This document shows positions 23,201-35,263 of a DNA stretch of 64,000 nt, piece by piece. The notes below the pieces were generated by a model that saw only the letters and a program-made list of their open reading frames with translations, ran no database searches and was not told where the DNA came from. Each line of letters starts with the position of its first letter. The stretch's first letter is position 1. The translations under genes and the position numbers were made by a program. The stretch is from Lunularia cruciata. Its lineage: Eukaryota; Streptophyta; Marchantiopsida; Lunulariales; Lunulariaceae. Location: positions 50,941,493-51,005,492 of the forward strand of contig OX419759.1 of NCBI GenBank assembly GCA_948567375.1, read 5' to 3'.

Positions 23201-26200
23201 CTCAAGAGCTACTTAAATTATTTGGCGCCTCATCGACTAGAAAAATTGTTGAAGACGTCCAGGATGATACCGGTGGAGAGTGGGAAAAAGTGAAAACGAA
23301 AAATAAAATAAGTCGTAGTTTCCGTGCACCCCCAGCAAAGGGATCTACTTCTCCCGTTGCAACTGGTGGAAGAAGGCGAGGATCAGCTCAAAGTGCACCC
23401 AACGGCAACGCCAATGGTACTGCCAATGGGAACGGTAATGTATCACTTACTTGTTTCAGCAACTCGATGCACGAGACTGTTAGTCGTGGAAGGGATCGCG
23501 AAAATAGAATAGATAGCTCACAAAGATGGCGGTCCGATTCGGATTCGTGGAGCGGTTCTTCCAGTGCGGGGACAGCAACCTCCAGTTGGGGCTCACATGA
23601 AGAAGAAAGGCCAAAGAAAGGGCCCAGGGAAAACGGTGTCGCGGAGACAAATGGTGTTGGTGGTGAGAGCTACGATTTTGTTGATGGGATAGCCTCCTCT
23701 AAAGCTTTTGCTGAAAGCAATGGGGATATCGAGAATGAGATTAGGTTCACTGTAGACTCAAATGAGTCAATTGGGTCAAGCAGTTCCCTTAGTGCGGAAG
23801 CTCGTGCGGCTGCAGCTGCTCGATCCGGATTTGTATCATATAGTGCTGCCTTGAAGTCTGGGAGGCTGGCTGCGGCAGACGCCGCAGCCGCAGCTGAGAA
23901 TGGCTTTGGCGATGCTAGTTCCTTGTTAGCCCCAGAAGCAGGCAGTTCTCTGCAAAGTAGTGTGGGCAACGGCAGTAATCGAACTTCATATAGCAGCGCT
24001 GCAAGTGCTGCTTGCGTGCTCTCCTCTAGTCCAAGGGCGAATATGAAGGCAGAGTTCTCCAATGACAGGATAGAGACTTCCAAACAACCATCTGATCCTG
24101 GCCCATTCGCACTGAATATAGGTTCTTACAGTGAAGCTGCAGGGTCTGGCATTCAGAGAAAAGTAGGGCAACAAAGTTCAGCCGAGAAAGGAAGTCTATA
24201 TTCCAGGACCGAGCCTTTATCTAATGGGGGAGACGGAAGAAAAACTGAAAAGTTACAGCCGTGGGGCAAGCCTATCGCAGTGAAAGCAGCAAATTCTGCA
24301 GAGGTTGTTAGCGGACAGCCGTCAGGGCCTGTGGATGCGCACAATTCATCTCAGAAGGATATTAGTGATGTGGCTGTTACTGTGAAAAAATCGAGCAAAG
24401 ACGTGTTGCAGAATGGCGTTGCTGAAGTTGAGAACGGAGAGAGCAGTGTGCACCATCGATTTGGAAATTTTGAACCAAAGGAGATACCTATGAAACCTCT
24501 CGAGACCATTGTTAGGAAAAATGTCTGGCAAGGAAATGAAAGCGCTGTTTTGCGACTCCTGCATGACCCAGATCCTGCTGTAAACAGCAGTCCCGTAAAT
24601 GGTGGTACAATTGGACATAGGGTTGATGCAGAGTTTTATCGGGGAAAGCACGACAGAGTCATGTCACCTCAGCCACAAATTCAACCACTAAATATTCATC
24701 CATCGATGGATAGAGTGGTATATGTCCAATCGCCGCCATTAGAGGGTCAACTAACTCAGTGGCCAGATCAACCAAGTCCTTCGGGAACTGCTCTCCCGCA
24801 TTCGTCACAGTCAAAGGGCAACCAGCAACAGGGACCTGCTTTCCAACAAAACAGGTCAGGTCATGAAAGGCGACAGCAGTACGAGAACCAAAAGTATGAT
24901 AAATTTCAGGACGACAGGGCCCATTTCAGGAAGCAGCAGGTCCATGGTCAAGAGCATTCTCAACATCCTCAAGCTATGATGCATGCACAACAGCGCCAAC
25001 TTGGTCAGGGACTTATGCCGTTGCGGATTCCCACCCCTCCTCCAGGGATGCAGCAGATTCACCATCATGCTATACTCTCACCTGCCCCTCTTTATCGTGA
25101 TCGTCCTCGAGGACGTACTGGGAATCCCGAAAATGCCCATGGCTTGGCCTACCGTCCAATCAGTAGAAACATGATTGACGGTGATATGGGTCTACAGAGT
25201 CCGATGGGTCCTGGGAGCTGGGCACTGCATTCTCCCGTCCTCTTGATGCAGCCTGTTCTATCTCCTGTCACTGGCAATCTCACATTCCCCCTACCACCAC
25301 CTCATGTGCTAGGAAATGTCGAAGCACTTCACGACGAAATCTTGGAGTTTGCCCAGGCATCAAGACCGTCAGCGGAGACGAGAGTGCATGCAGAGGCGGC
25401 TGTCGAATGTGTCCGAGAGGGTGTAAAGCGGCTGTGGCCCGAAGCTGATGTTGAGGTGAGTACCCGATCAGTAGCAGATCAGAGGAATGTATTTGGTTTT
25501 TGTCAAAATTGATAGCTGTGCTGAATTTTAATGAAGTACTGCTGACGAATACAGAGATAGAGTTTTCAATGAAACTGCCGTGATATCAAATAAACTGATC
25601 TAGGAAGTAGGTTTTCGTTTCCTGACAGATTCATTATGTCCGCAGGTATTTGGCTCATTTGCCACTGGGCTTTGCCTTCAGCACAGTGATGTCGATGTAG
25701 TAGTTGTAGATGCTCCAACCCCTCCGGACACTCCAGAATATGCTACTCTTACTGGGGCACGGTTACTCACCCCACTGATCCGGGCTCTCTCTGCATCACT
25801 AAAAGACTATGAATGGTGTGAAGGCATTAACACGATTGAGACAGCGTCAATGCCTGTCATAAAGCTCCGGTGTAGGCCTGTCAAGGTAAACGACTTCTCC
25901 ACAGAACCGCCTGTAGCCATCGATGTAACCATCGGTGGAAGACGATCAGAAAACATTGCTGGGTTTGGCCAAGTCAATTCACGAAAGGAAGCAAATGGGG
26001 GAAAGCCTGTAAATCTCGCTTTTGAAGCAGCAAGAAACGCCCACAACGGAGCAGCTGCAAGGGAGTTTGTCATTGAAAAACTTCGTCAACTTCCAGCTTT
26101 GGCACCTCTGGTACGATACTTGAACCATGTGGCTGCCCTAGTATGCCTTATCTTTCATACGAGACAATGGTTACAGTAAACAGGCATACGGACGTTGGTA

Positions 26201-27942
26201 AATAGTACTAATAATTATTCTACCGAAGTAGATTTCTTGTAGTTTGACCAAGCCAATCTGTATCATGCAGGTTCTGCTGATGAAATCGTTCTTACAGCAT
26301 CGAGCTCTTAATGATGTTTACTCGGGAGGTCTTGGATCCTTTGCATTGACTTTGATGCTGGTGTTTTATCTCGAGGTAACCATCTCAGCCAATCAAGCTC
26401 AGGTGTTTGATCACCTTCCACCTAAAATATGCCAGGTGTCTCATCATCTGGATCTGCCCACTAATGCTACAGTTTATGCTCAATGGAATCCGTCCTGTGC
26501 GTTCACGTTTTTGACTCTCATCTCTTACACATCTTGCTGGTTAATTTGGCATGTATTGTCCTTGCTAGACGTGTAAACAGGCTCATTAAAGTAAATCAGC
26601 ATGCTTATTCGAGTTGTTCTTTATCTTAATAATATTCGGTGATATGCAGAGGGTACCGATTTCTTGTGGATTTCCTCTTGAGGTTGTTACCCCTATCAAA
26701 TCCCCTCCAGTAAATTTGGAAGCAAGTCCTATATCTGTCGACACATCTCGGACTTCATCAGCTGTTGCGGAGTCAGTAACCTCGTCTGATGATGACTCGT
26801 CAGACTCGTCCGTATTGACTACTACCTCAGCTTCCAGCCTTGCCTCGCTGGAGGTTCCATCAGTACAAGGTAGTTCCTTTGGAGGGGATGAAGCCTCGTC
26901 TCAAGCTGGCCCTTCAACTGGAGAGTTGCTTCTGCGAAGAGCTGGGGGTATGGTAGAGGAGTTGCTGGCGTCGATGCAATCTGTATCTTCACCTAACCTT
27001 GGAACTCTGTTAGTAGGGTTCCTGCACGTCTTTGGTCAGGATATTGATTTTTCACGAGTTCGACTTGTTCTCAAGGTAAGGGAACTAGTGTTCCGACGTT
27101 CTTCACCTAGAAGGGCTTAATCTGTTATTTACGAAAATGAAGCATAGGTGGTCGTGTTCTTGGTCCCTGGTTACTCCAAACTCCCTTTGTGTCTCAACTG
27201 TATTATTTTATCATACTTAGCTTGAGATCGTGATGGTTTCCAAATAAATACTTGCTTCTTCCGAGATACTTCCAGGCAGGAAAAATCCAGGGACACACTG
27301 GCAATCGTGCTTCTTCTTCTGATTCCAAAGATTTTGTTTTTGTCTTGTGTTGTTCAGGGGAAAAATGGCAGTCCAGGAGGTCTCGTCTGGCACGAGAAGA
27401 ATGCCAGAACCTTGCCGCTGTGGATTGACGATCCTCTTCGTCCTGACGCAATTATTGGGGCAGGTTCTTTCAATATATGGCAAGTACAGGTATGTTAGAA
27501 ACTGGCGACGGCTTTGACGGGAAGACTTGCCGTAGACAGTCCCAAGGAAGTACACCGATCCACAAGCAGTGAATACTTTCATGTTCTAGTCGAAGTTTTC
27601 ATCTTGAAACTTGAATTAGGTCTGGTTTTAGAGTAGCTACAATTAATGGTGTGAGTGCAGTTTGCCATTCGTTGCCGTCAAAGAAGGTTTTACTTCTTCA
27701 ATATAATCTTCACTGAGTTAACCTCTTCTGTCCTTAACTCTACTCTGTTTAAACTATCTCAGGCTTCTATGCGGGACATGCTGTTTGCGGTAACCAGGCC
27801 AATGTCAGTCCCAGGTACACCCGTGCCAGGTACTCCAGTTGAGAGCTCTGAGAGGAGTGGGAAATGTCCTGGTCGCAGGCGACCATTGCCCCTTCTGGAT
27901 CAACTTTTCATGACAAGCAGTATGCCATCGCCAGTACCGTAG
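20240..27942 (+). CDS. DCD-domain / Trf4-MEE44-type nucleotidyltransferase fusion protein (10 coding exons)
   Basis: Exons: 20240-20402, 22293-22393, 22554-22655, 22956-23066, 23200-25455, 25646-26110, 26271-26375, 26650-27075, 27358-27489, 27763-27942. All introns are GT-AG (133-1890 bp), the phases agree, and the joined frame is open for about 1346 residues. Residues 33-170 are a DCD domain split over five exons. About 175-850 is a low-complexity linker with Ala-rich (about 355-395) and Gln/Pro-rich parts. The NTase domain has GS at 914-915, DxD at 926-928 and a third Asp at 1004. The PAP-associated domain contains FLQHRALNDVYSGGLGSFAL and LWIDDPLRP, with a Ser-rich insert at about 1110-1195. 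The likely role is adding nucleotides to RNA 3' ends, as in non-canonical poly(A)/poly(U) polymerases. The start is the first in-frame ATG after a stop at 20168. A further 5' non-coding exon is possible. The exon model is mine, without transcript data. Confidence 0.85.
20336..23260 (+). other. DCD (Development and Cell Death) domain-coding exons
   Basis: Joined exons 1-4 and the start of exon 5 spell the DCD signature in order: LGGFIFVCNND and ERHLFG (exon 1), LPLFLYNYSTRCLHGVFEA (exon 2 into 3), DAWGE and RFPAQ (exon 3), VRVRW, FRPVLYHYDGPKFRLHLS (exon 4) and ELLKLF (exon 5). DCD is a plant-specific domain of about 130 residues, known from N-rich-protein-type stress and cell-death regulators, sometimes joined to kelch repeats. 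Every intron-exon junction falls within the domain without losing a residue of the motif, which strongly supports the splice model. The first intron (1890 bp) is by far the longest. Confidence 0.9.
25320..27942 (+). other. Nucleotidyltransferase and PAP-associated domains of the fusion
   Basis: The helix before the catalytic core (ALHDEILEFAQ) is at the end of exon 5. Exon 6 holds VFGSFATGLCLQHSDVDVVV and PPVAIDVTIGG, which give the Gly-Ser and the three metal-binding Asp residues. Exon 7 holds the central-domain helix pair. Exons 8-9 hold NLGTLLVGFLHVFG and LWIDDPLRPDAIIG, equivalent to the IEDPL...NDVGR segment of Trf4-type enzymes. Exon 10 gives a short tail with repeated PGTPVPGTPV. The closest plant family I can name is the MEE44 (MATERNAL EFFECT EMBRYO ARREST 44) group of Trf4-like proteins. 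Substrate and nucleotide preference cannot be read from the sequence. Confidence 0.85.
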
Positions 27943-29802
27943 GTAATGGACTGGAACCAGCCTTTGGGAAATGACGCGTTGCCACTAACTTCATCCATGT
28001 CGAAATGCCTATTAAGGGAGGCAAAGTTATGGAAGCAAGTACTAAGGGACGTGGAAACATCTCTGGATTTGCACGCAACAAGACAAGTCAAGTGATACTT
28101 GCTTGGTGCATGGATTTCTTCAGTTTTGCACTATTTGTAGAAGTGGATAATTGAGGGTTCATACCCTGTCAAGAATTTTGGAGGAGCTCTTGGTCGTGAT
28201 TATTCGGCATTTGGCCACCGCACTAAACCCGCCCGTCCAGCTTGGAGCCGACCTAGGCGGACTTGACCCCATCATCCATGCTCCGTCTTCATTCGGGCGA
28301 ACCTGGACGGAGTGGATCATATCTGTTATGCCGGATATGCCTGGTCCCTCGGTTTCTAAGAGTTGTAATTGTGTATTTTTCGAGGGATATGAACCAACTG
28401 CTACTGTACATGCCTCACTCTCGGCCCACCGGTCGCATTTTTAAAGGTTGACCTTGCATCAACTCTTGATAAACGAGATGATTCTTCCAGCATTCCAGCA
28501 TGGGGACAAAAAGTCAGGTTATCTCTTGTGAAAATAGTTACTAGAATGGAGTAGCTGGCTCTCCATCATATAAGACGAGACTATTGTTCTTTTACTCTCT
28601 GAGCCTTTGTAAGGAAATTTTGTCTGTTATTTTATTAGGGACATATGAAAAGTGTTAAAACTTGACTCAAACCTGTCGTCAGTTTTAACAAGCTACTGAG
28701 TGTATCTTAATTTCTATTGAAATTTGTGAACGGTATCCTTGTGGGATTTAAAGTGTTGTAGATCGTATATTCCTTAGCACGGAGGTCAAGAATGAGCCAC
28801 ATTTTTTGATGGGAGTTATTTTGTTCAGCCCTCGTCTCATGTCTACAGTTCTGCCAGGAAACTTAAAGGATCTCGTGCAAATGGTCCGTTTTAACTTACC
28901 ATTTTCAATTTCTATTGAGAGTGTATCAGTGCAGCAGTTTCATATTCCTATAGACTGTCCAGTATGACGGCATGTAACTATCTCTCTAGTTTGCTTGCGC
29001 AGCATTGCCTGATTGAGGACACGTCTCGCAGTCGAATCAAGGAAAGTTAGTTTTTTAAGCACTGCCAGTGTCGACTGAGCATATAGTGTGCGCATCTCCA
29101 TCCAGTCCCTGAGTTGTGTGTTTCACGTGTTTACTTCTGCCTATATTATCATTACGGCACTTATTTTGATTTCAGCTTAGCTAAAAACGCGGTGATCTTT
29201 CAGTCGGTTGTCTCGGATACTGTAAATAGACATCTATGTGAACAGTCCCTAGACGTCCCATTTTAGTTACTCAGTTATCTGGTCGCAATTCTGTTGTAAT
29301 CTCTGTCGAGAAGGAGAAGCGTTGCCGCCTCTAATTTTCCTTTCTGCTAAACTTCCTTTGTGTCTTCCTTTCATCATACCTTATGGATTTCCCACTTTGA
29401 TCTTCTTGAAGATAGAGAACCTCCGTTGTCTCTTGTTAAATCTTACAGTACACGTATGATATGTCGTTGCGCCTGCGTCCAAAATTGTGAAGGACTGGTC
29501 GGAGAAACGAATACAAACACTCTTAAGTTCATTCAACGTAGGTTTCTCTTCTCCTTTCCTTGAGAGTGCGCATTGCTATATCGACCAGAGTGTAAACACT
29601 ACGAAAGGAGATATTCATCAAAACTAATGGAATCGAAGTAATACCAAAGCTATCATATTCTACAATTTTCTTTGTCGAACTGTTTGAAATAGCGGCGAAA
29701 TGAAATTGCACGCGAAGTGAACAGTGAACAATTCAGTCATGGGGACATACACTAGCATGCTGCAGTTTCCTTCTAGATTTATGGTCGATCAGTACAAGAG
29801 CC
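27943..29802. other. 3' UTR of the fusion gene followed by intergenic DNA
   Basis: There is no open frame with recognisable motifs. The first several hundred bases after the stop at 27942 are the likely 3' UTR. I do not see a decisive polyadenylation signal. The rest shows nothing that can be named. Confidence 0.5.
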
Positions 29803-29974
29803 AGATTGTCTTACGATGAACAACGAGTTCGCCGTCGGGTGTGAAGTGTTTTATATATCACAATTCTAACGCTTCAAAACACAAAAACAGATTGTCTTAC
29901 GATGAACAACGAGTTCGCCGTCGGGTATGAAGTCTTTTATATATCACAATTCTAACGCTTCAAAACACAAAAAC
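29803..29974. repeat. Tandem repeat, two units of 86 bp
   Basis: Units 29803-29888 and 29889-29974 both start AGATTGTCTTACGATGAACA and end AAAACACAAAAAC. They differ at only about two positions, so the duplication is recent. No element or gene is attached to it. Confidence 0.92.
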
Positions 29975-30289
29975 TGAGGCTTAGGTAAACTTCAGACGAT
30001 CAAGGAAAAATGAAGGTCAGGATAAGAAAAGTTCAGGGTGATGACCTTAATTGTTTTCTTATTCTTGTTCGTTGTGTGCTTCCCAATTCTATTGTTTCCT
30101 TCGATTTCGTCTTTGATCTAAATAGCGTATGTTGAGGGTGAGTTTTGTGGTGCCAAGATCTGCAAGAACTTCATGGGAGGAGAGTTTAGAGGTCAAGCCA
30201 ACCCCACCATAGCTACTCAATCTTAGAGGGTCCAAGTTTGAGATGATCACCACGCCCATTTAAGGGTGCACTTTGACAAAAGATTCATC

Positions 30290-30998
30290 TTTAGTAAATA
30301 TGGCAATTGGTGAAGATGAAGAAATATTAAATGATGATAACAATCTATGAAACTAACAGTATGTCCAAGAGAAAGGATAATAAAAGGATTCTTGATGGTG
30401 CTGGTTCTTATCACATGTTACATTTGAGAAGTTTTTCTAATTCTTACTCTAAATCAAATGGGTCAATTTGATGAGAAGTGAGCACCTTATGTTTATTGGA
30501 TCTATGAAGATAGTTTAGATGGTTGATTGATGATAAGCAAGTCGACTAATGTTAAAGTACACACTTGATATGAAGAACTTAATTTCTCTTGCAATGTTAG
30601 ATACAAAGCATCATCAATGAAGTCTAGCTAATAGAGTACTTCAAGTCAAGGCAAAACATAGTATCAATTTGAAGGAGAATAAGTAAACGAATCTTTATGT
30701 GCTAGAGAGCAATATTTTTGTGGGGAAGCCGATGTTTCTAGATCTCAAGATGAGCTCGAATGCTTTTATATCTTGAGATGAGCTATGACACTTGCAATTA
30801 GGTCACATGAGTGAGAGGAATTTGGTGATTTTTGGCAAAAGGATCTAGTATCTAGTTTTTGTCAAGCAAACTAGATTATTTTGAGAATAGTGTACTTGGA
30901 AAGTTGCGTAGATGTACTTTAGGTATAGGTTTCATAGTTCCAAGGTTATTCTTGAGTACATACATAGTAATATGTAGCTCTTTGTCACTTTTAAGAAA
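30290..30998 (+). pseudogene. Ty1/copia pol relic (protease and GAG-pre-integrase region)
   Basis: Near 30385-30420 the plus strand reads RILDGAGSYHM, a decayed copia protease active site (family pattern ILDSGASxHM). Near 30785-30980 it reads HLQLGHMSERNL and, after stops, FHSSKVILEYIHSNM, matching the copia GAG-pre-integrase zinc domain (LWHxRLGHMS) and the ILEYIHSD start of integrase. Cys residues of the zinc motif are lost and many stops intervene. The match ends where a gypsy LTR begins at 30999, so the gypsy insertion is probably younger. Confidence 0.7.
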
Positions 30999-31385
30999 TG
31001 TAATAGCCTATGTTGAATAGAATAAGGAGAGATATAGTAGAATGAAAGATAAAACTGAAACTCTCAATTGAGTTTGAGGTTTGGTATATATAGAGATAGG
31101 TAAACTTAGTACAAGATTCCATTAGAAACTTCCCAAGAAGGTTCCTTCTAGAAGAAGTTTTTCTCTAAAGACAAGCTAAGCTAGTAGTATGCGTCGTGTA
31201 CAAACTAAGCTACTCAATTACTTGGCATACAAGCTACTCAATCCTTTGGAAGTTTTTAGAAGTTTCTTACCAAGAAGTTTCATGGGTGTTTCTAAAACAT
31301 TCTTAGAATTCCTAGATGTATGTTAGTTCTATCAGCTTTTATCTATACTCGGCTTTTGTTAACTAGATATTATTAATTGTTGACA
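30999..31385 (-). repeat. LTR (3' side) of a decayed minus-strand chromovirus
   Basis: On the plus strand it runs from TGTAATAGCC to AATTGTTGACA, diverged forms of the ends of the LTR at 60818-61242. It is 387 bp, with about two of the AAGCTT/CTAGAAG-type internal units. The bases just beyond it (CACCATTAGTTGGCAA) match the sequence inside the polypurine side of the better element (CCGCTAGTTGGTGA). Confidence 0.65.
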
Positions 31386-32290
31386 CACCATTAGTTGGCA
31401 ATTTATTTGTTTCCATAGAATCTTTGAACTCTTGTACGGTGACTTCAGGAGTTTGGAGATGAGAAAGAGGCTCCCATGTGACATGATGAAGCGGGTACCT
31501 TTTCTAGAAGACCTTATATTCGATTTGTTATTGATGGCTATATTGGATGTCTCTCCATGCAAGATATGGTTGAGTTCTTATTCTTCATGGTCATTAATAG
31601 AGATTGGAGGAGGAGGTTGTATACAAGTAGTAAAAGAAGATGGGGGTGGAAACAAAAGATTTTAACTTTGAAACATGGAAAACAAAATCAATCTTCATGT
31701 GATTAGGAAGTGCAAGTTTGTAGACAGCAAGAGAAATGATATGAGTAATATCAAATGGACCTATCATATTAGTAGTAAATTTATAAACTTTGATCTCAAG
31801 AGGCGGAGAAAGATTACTAGATGAAAGCATGACCTTCTTGTCTACTTGAAAGTGTATATCATGACAATGTTTATTTGCATATTTCTTTTGTTGATTTTGA
31901 GCAACAAGAAGATGAGATTTGACTTGGTGTAAAGATGTAAATAACATGGACAAGAAGGTAGAAATATGAGGAACATGAGATGTTAGTGGAGTAAGAAGAA
32001 AATGTGGAACATGTGGAGTAAGAAGAACATGTGGATCTTACCCTTAATTAAGAAAGAAGAGAGAAAATTATATACTTGTTTGCTTGGCAGTATTATAGGT
32101 TAATTCCTCAATGCAAGATAAGTGTCCCGAATGGTGTGATGAACATTGATAAAGATAAATATTATATCTTCAAAGGTGCAATTTGTTGGTTTTGTTTATC
32201 AAGCAATTTGAGAATGATAGATCATAGACAATGCAATCTTGGTGCTGAGTATCTTGAAAAGAGCTTGCCAAAATTTATTGATGAATAAAA
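31386..32290 (-). pseudogene. Chromovirus integrase and chromodomain relic
   Basis: The minus strand at 31594-31953 keeps the integrase C-terminal region ([42 protein letters not shown]), in line with 61.5-61.9 kb. The segment 32000-32290 aligns at the DNA level to the end of the integrase core of the same element. The chromodomain segment (31400-31560) is badly decayed. This is the oldest of the recognisable copies of this chromovirus family in the window. Confidence 0.75.
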
Positions 32291-33479
32291 TACCATGAGA
32301 AATTCTTTGGTCTTGGATTAGTCTAATTTTAATTAAGATCTTACTAACATTACATAGCTATTATTATATACATGTGCTATAGAAAGCTCATATGGAACTT
32401 AGGGTTCATTCTCACTAGGGAACACAAGAAGGATCTCTTGTTATGGAGACTTGGTGTGGTTGATGGGCCTAAAATATTAATAAAGTTGTCATGTTTTCAT
32501 GTGAAAAACATATCTCTTATATTATGTTTACTTCTTTTGCTTCTGATATCTTACATATGCAGTCTTTTTCCCATTTCATTATCTAGCCTATTTATTTTAC
32601 ACTTTAATGTTAAGGAAAGAAAATTGTAATCTCTTATTAGATCTGACCTTTTTTTAGATCATCATTACTGAATTCTATTTGAAGTGGAGGCTAAAGAAGC
32701 AAAGGTTGCTTCCTTGATATCCACACTAATTCTCTTTCTCTCTAATGTACATACACTCTTGTTAATTTATTTATGGATAATGGTAACCTATGATAATATT
32801 CATGGAGCTATGAGCAAATTAAAATAGAATGAATTAGCATGAGAAAGTCAATTCACTCATATTCAAATTTCATATTCAAATTTTACTCAAAATTTGATGC
32901 ATATTCTATACTAAACTATAAAGTTTTCCAATCTTAGAAGATATACTATATGAAATGAAAGAGAGTAACTAAAAATATTCATCCGTCATTGAAAGTAGTG
33001 AAAACTTAGTTTACACTTACAGTGTTGATGGAATGATCATGCTATACCATTTTTATTCTAACTCATCTTGTGACAAAACAAACGTGGGAGTATGGAAATG
33101 ATAGTTGCAGAATTTTAATATCTTTTGTGGTTCTCTACAAATCCAATATTTTTTCCAAGCATTTAGAGCCGAGTATTGTTTATAATTTTTATTTTTAAGA
33201 TACCGTGCTTGGACTAAGATTAGACTCTCGAGAGAATTTGTCTAGTAGATCATGCAAACATGTCTAATGCTATGGTATACTTGATCTACCCCTTAAAGAG
33301 AACACGATAATAGACTTTTGTCTTTTAGATTTTATGATTTTATACACACTCCCAATGACACTTGAGTTACCCTTCAAATATTTGGGATTAATACAAGATC
33401 CAATAGTTGAAGAATCAAGGAGAGGGGGTGGTGGAAGGGATGGAGAACACAATGGATAGACCACATCAAAGAGAGATGA
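32291..33479. other. No recognised gene; AT-rich
   Basis: I see only short open frames without motifs. Nothing can be assigned. Confidence 0.5.
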
Positions 33480-33567
33480 AAAAGGTAAAATGGAGCTAGG
33501 CCCCAATAGAGTCTATATGAGAAATCTGCCCTACCCACCTAAGATATCTTAGCTATGCAAATAGTAG
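33480..33567 (-). repeat. LINE 3' fragment (tail copy)
   Basis: On the minus strand this matches the end of the LINE ORF and the start of its 3' UTR (CCCCAATAGAGTCTATATGAGAAATCTGCCCTA and neighbours on the plus strand are collinear with about 10787-10875). The terminal hairpin and GCGGTCGCC end are missing. Confidence 0.8.
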
Positions 33568-34294
33568 GGGGTTTTAGTGATATTTTTAGGAGCTATGTAT
33601 ATTTCCTTATAACTTATTATGACGTCTTGACTAAATTGATACGGGGTGTGGGTTGGAAGAAGAAAAGGTCTCACTATGGAGTTTTGACCAAGTTCCTTAT
33701 TATTAGCAAACAACATAATAGGTGGTTTGTAGAAAATAAGGGATACCTAGTTTTCTATTGTCACTCTATAATGCATTAATTACACATTAGGGTTAATAAG
33801 GTGGGTAGATTAGGTTAGGGTGAAAGGTGGCTGCCAAAAGGGGCCACAAAGATAGGTGATGTACAAGAGAATGAGATGAACCACACGAGATGACAAGAAG
33901 GAGAAAATTGACATAGAATACCATAAGATTAGTGCTTGTTGTGAGAAGAGGGAGAGTGAATTTTGTTTGAAGTTGGAAGATTAGTGCGGGTTGTGTGAAG
34001 GTACAAAGATTCTCAATTTCATTACTTAAAAATTTATTGTTAAACTAGTTCAAAATGTTATTCTTATCTCCTGAGTTTGAAGATTCTCAATTTCATTACT
34101 TAAAAAACTAGGTTGGAATGTAATTCTTATCTAGCAAGTTTGTTCATTGTGCAAGTGCTATCTTTGAAGTGAGAAGATTAGAGCATGCCCGACAAAGTGT
34201 TATTTTTGGTGATTAAAGAATCAAGGAGAATAGAGATATTTTGGTTATAGAACAATAGAAGAGAACAATAAAGGAGGATAGAGTCTAGTATAAC
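33568..34294. other. No recognised gene; possible flank of the PIF-type element
   Basis: AT-rich sequence with a repeated TTCTCAATTTCATTACTTAAAAA motif at about 34012 and 34083. I could not find a terminal inverted repeat that would mark the left end of the transposon. Confidence 0.4.
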
Positions 34295-35071
34295 ATGCCA
34301 AGAGGGAGCACTAGTGGAGAATTAACTCAAAACATAAGGAAATGTATACAATGGTGTATAAAATTAGATTTGGAGTTCTTGATGCAAAGACTAGAAGATG
34401 AAGGTGGAGAACTTGATTTAGATATGCTAGAATTTTTTATTAATGGGTGGGAGTTTTCACATAAGTATAGGTACCTGGAACCTTGAGTTACTTATCCTCG
34501 TAGTCAAGAATTTGTGATAAAGTATGATGGGAATCTAGAGCCGAAGGCCTTTCACCAGCTTACTAGAATGGATGTTAATTCTTTTTCAACCTTGGTAGAT
34601 TTGATTAAAACACACCTTGTTTTTAAAAAGACCTACCGGTGGGAGCAAACACCAGTGTGGCTCCAAGTAGCTCTAGCTCTTGATAGATTTTCACATCAGG
34701 GTAATGGAGCATGTGTTATGAGGGAGTTAAACACTTGGGGCATTAGTGTAGGTTGAACTACTGACCGAGTTATGACTGCCATATTAGATTTGATGAGGAG
34801 TCAAGTTGCATGGCCTAAGCACAAGGAGAGGAGAAGGATATCCACTTTTTTTGCACACAAAGGTTTCCTTGGTTGTATTGGTTTGGTAAATGGAACATTG
34901 TTTCCTCTTGTAGCTTGACCTGTAGTAGATGGAGAAATGTGTTTCATCAAAAAGGGCTCACATTCCATAAATGGTCAAGCAATTTGGAACGATAAAAAAT
35001 GAGAATTATAAATTTTGTGGCAGGTAAATGTTCTATCATTTTTTTAGCATTGTTCGTTTGTTCTTTTTATT

Positions 35072-35232
35072 AGCATTGGTGCTCCTCTTTGTACACATTT
35101 GCATAATTTTATTATTGCATGACTCTATTAAAGGTTTGTGGTTGGTTTGTTTATTAGCATTGGTGCTCCTATTTGTACATTTGCATGATTTATTATTGCA
35201 TGACTGAATTTAAGGTTTCTGGTTGGTTTGTT
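35072..35232. repeat. Imperfect direct repeat of about 80 bp within the putative transposase intron
   Basis: GCATTGGTGCTCCT, TTGTACA, TTATTATTGCATGACT and GGTTGGTTTGTTTA occur in the same order twice. The two units adjoin and differ by small indels. Confidence 0.8.
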
Positions 35233-35263
35233 TATATGAAGAATGCCTGGATCATGTCACGAC

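Noticed and set aside
23670-24083. Minus-strand 137-codon frame with Ala-rich composition.
   Set aside because: It is the antisense shadow of the Ala-rich part of exon 5.
33568-34294. Search for terminal inverted repeats of the PIF-type element (left flank against 42400-42850).
   Set aside because: Only weak TTAGGGTT-type similarity was seen, too short to support a terminus.
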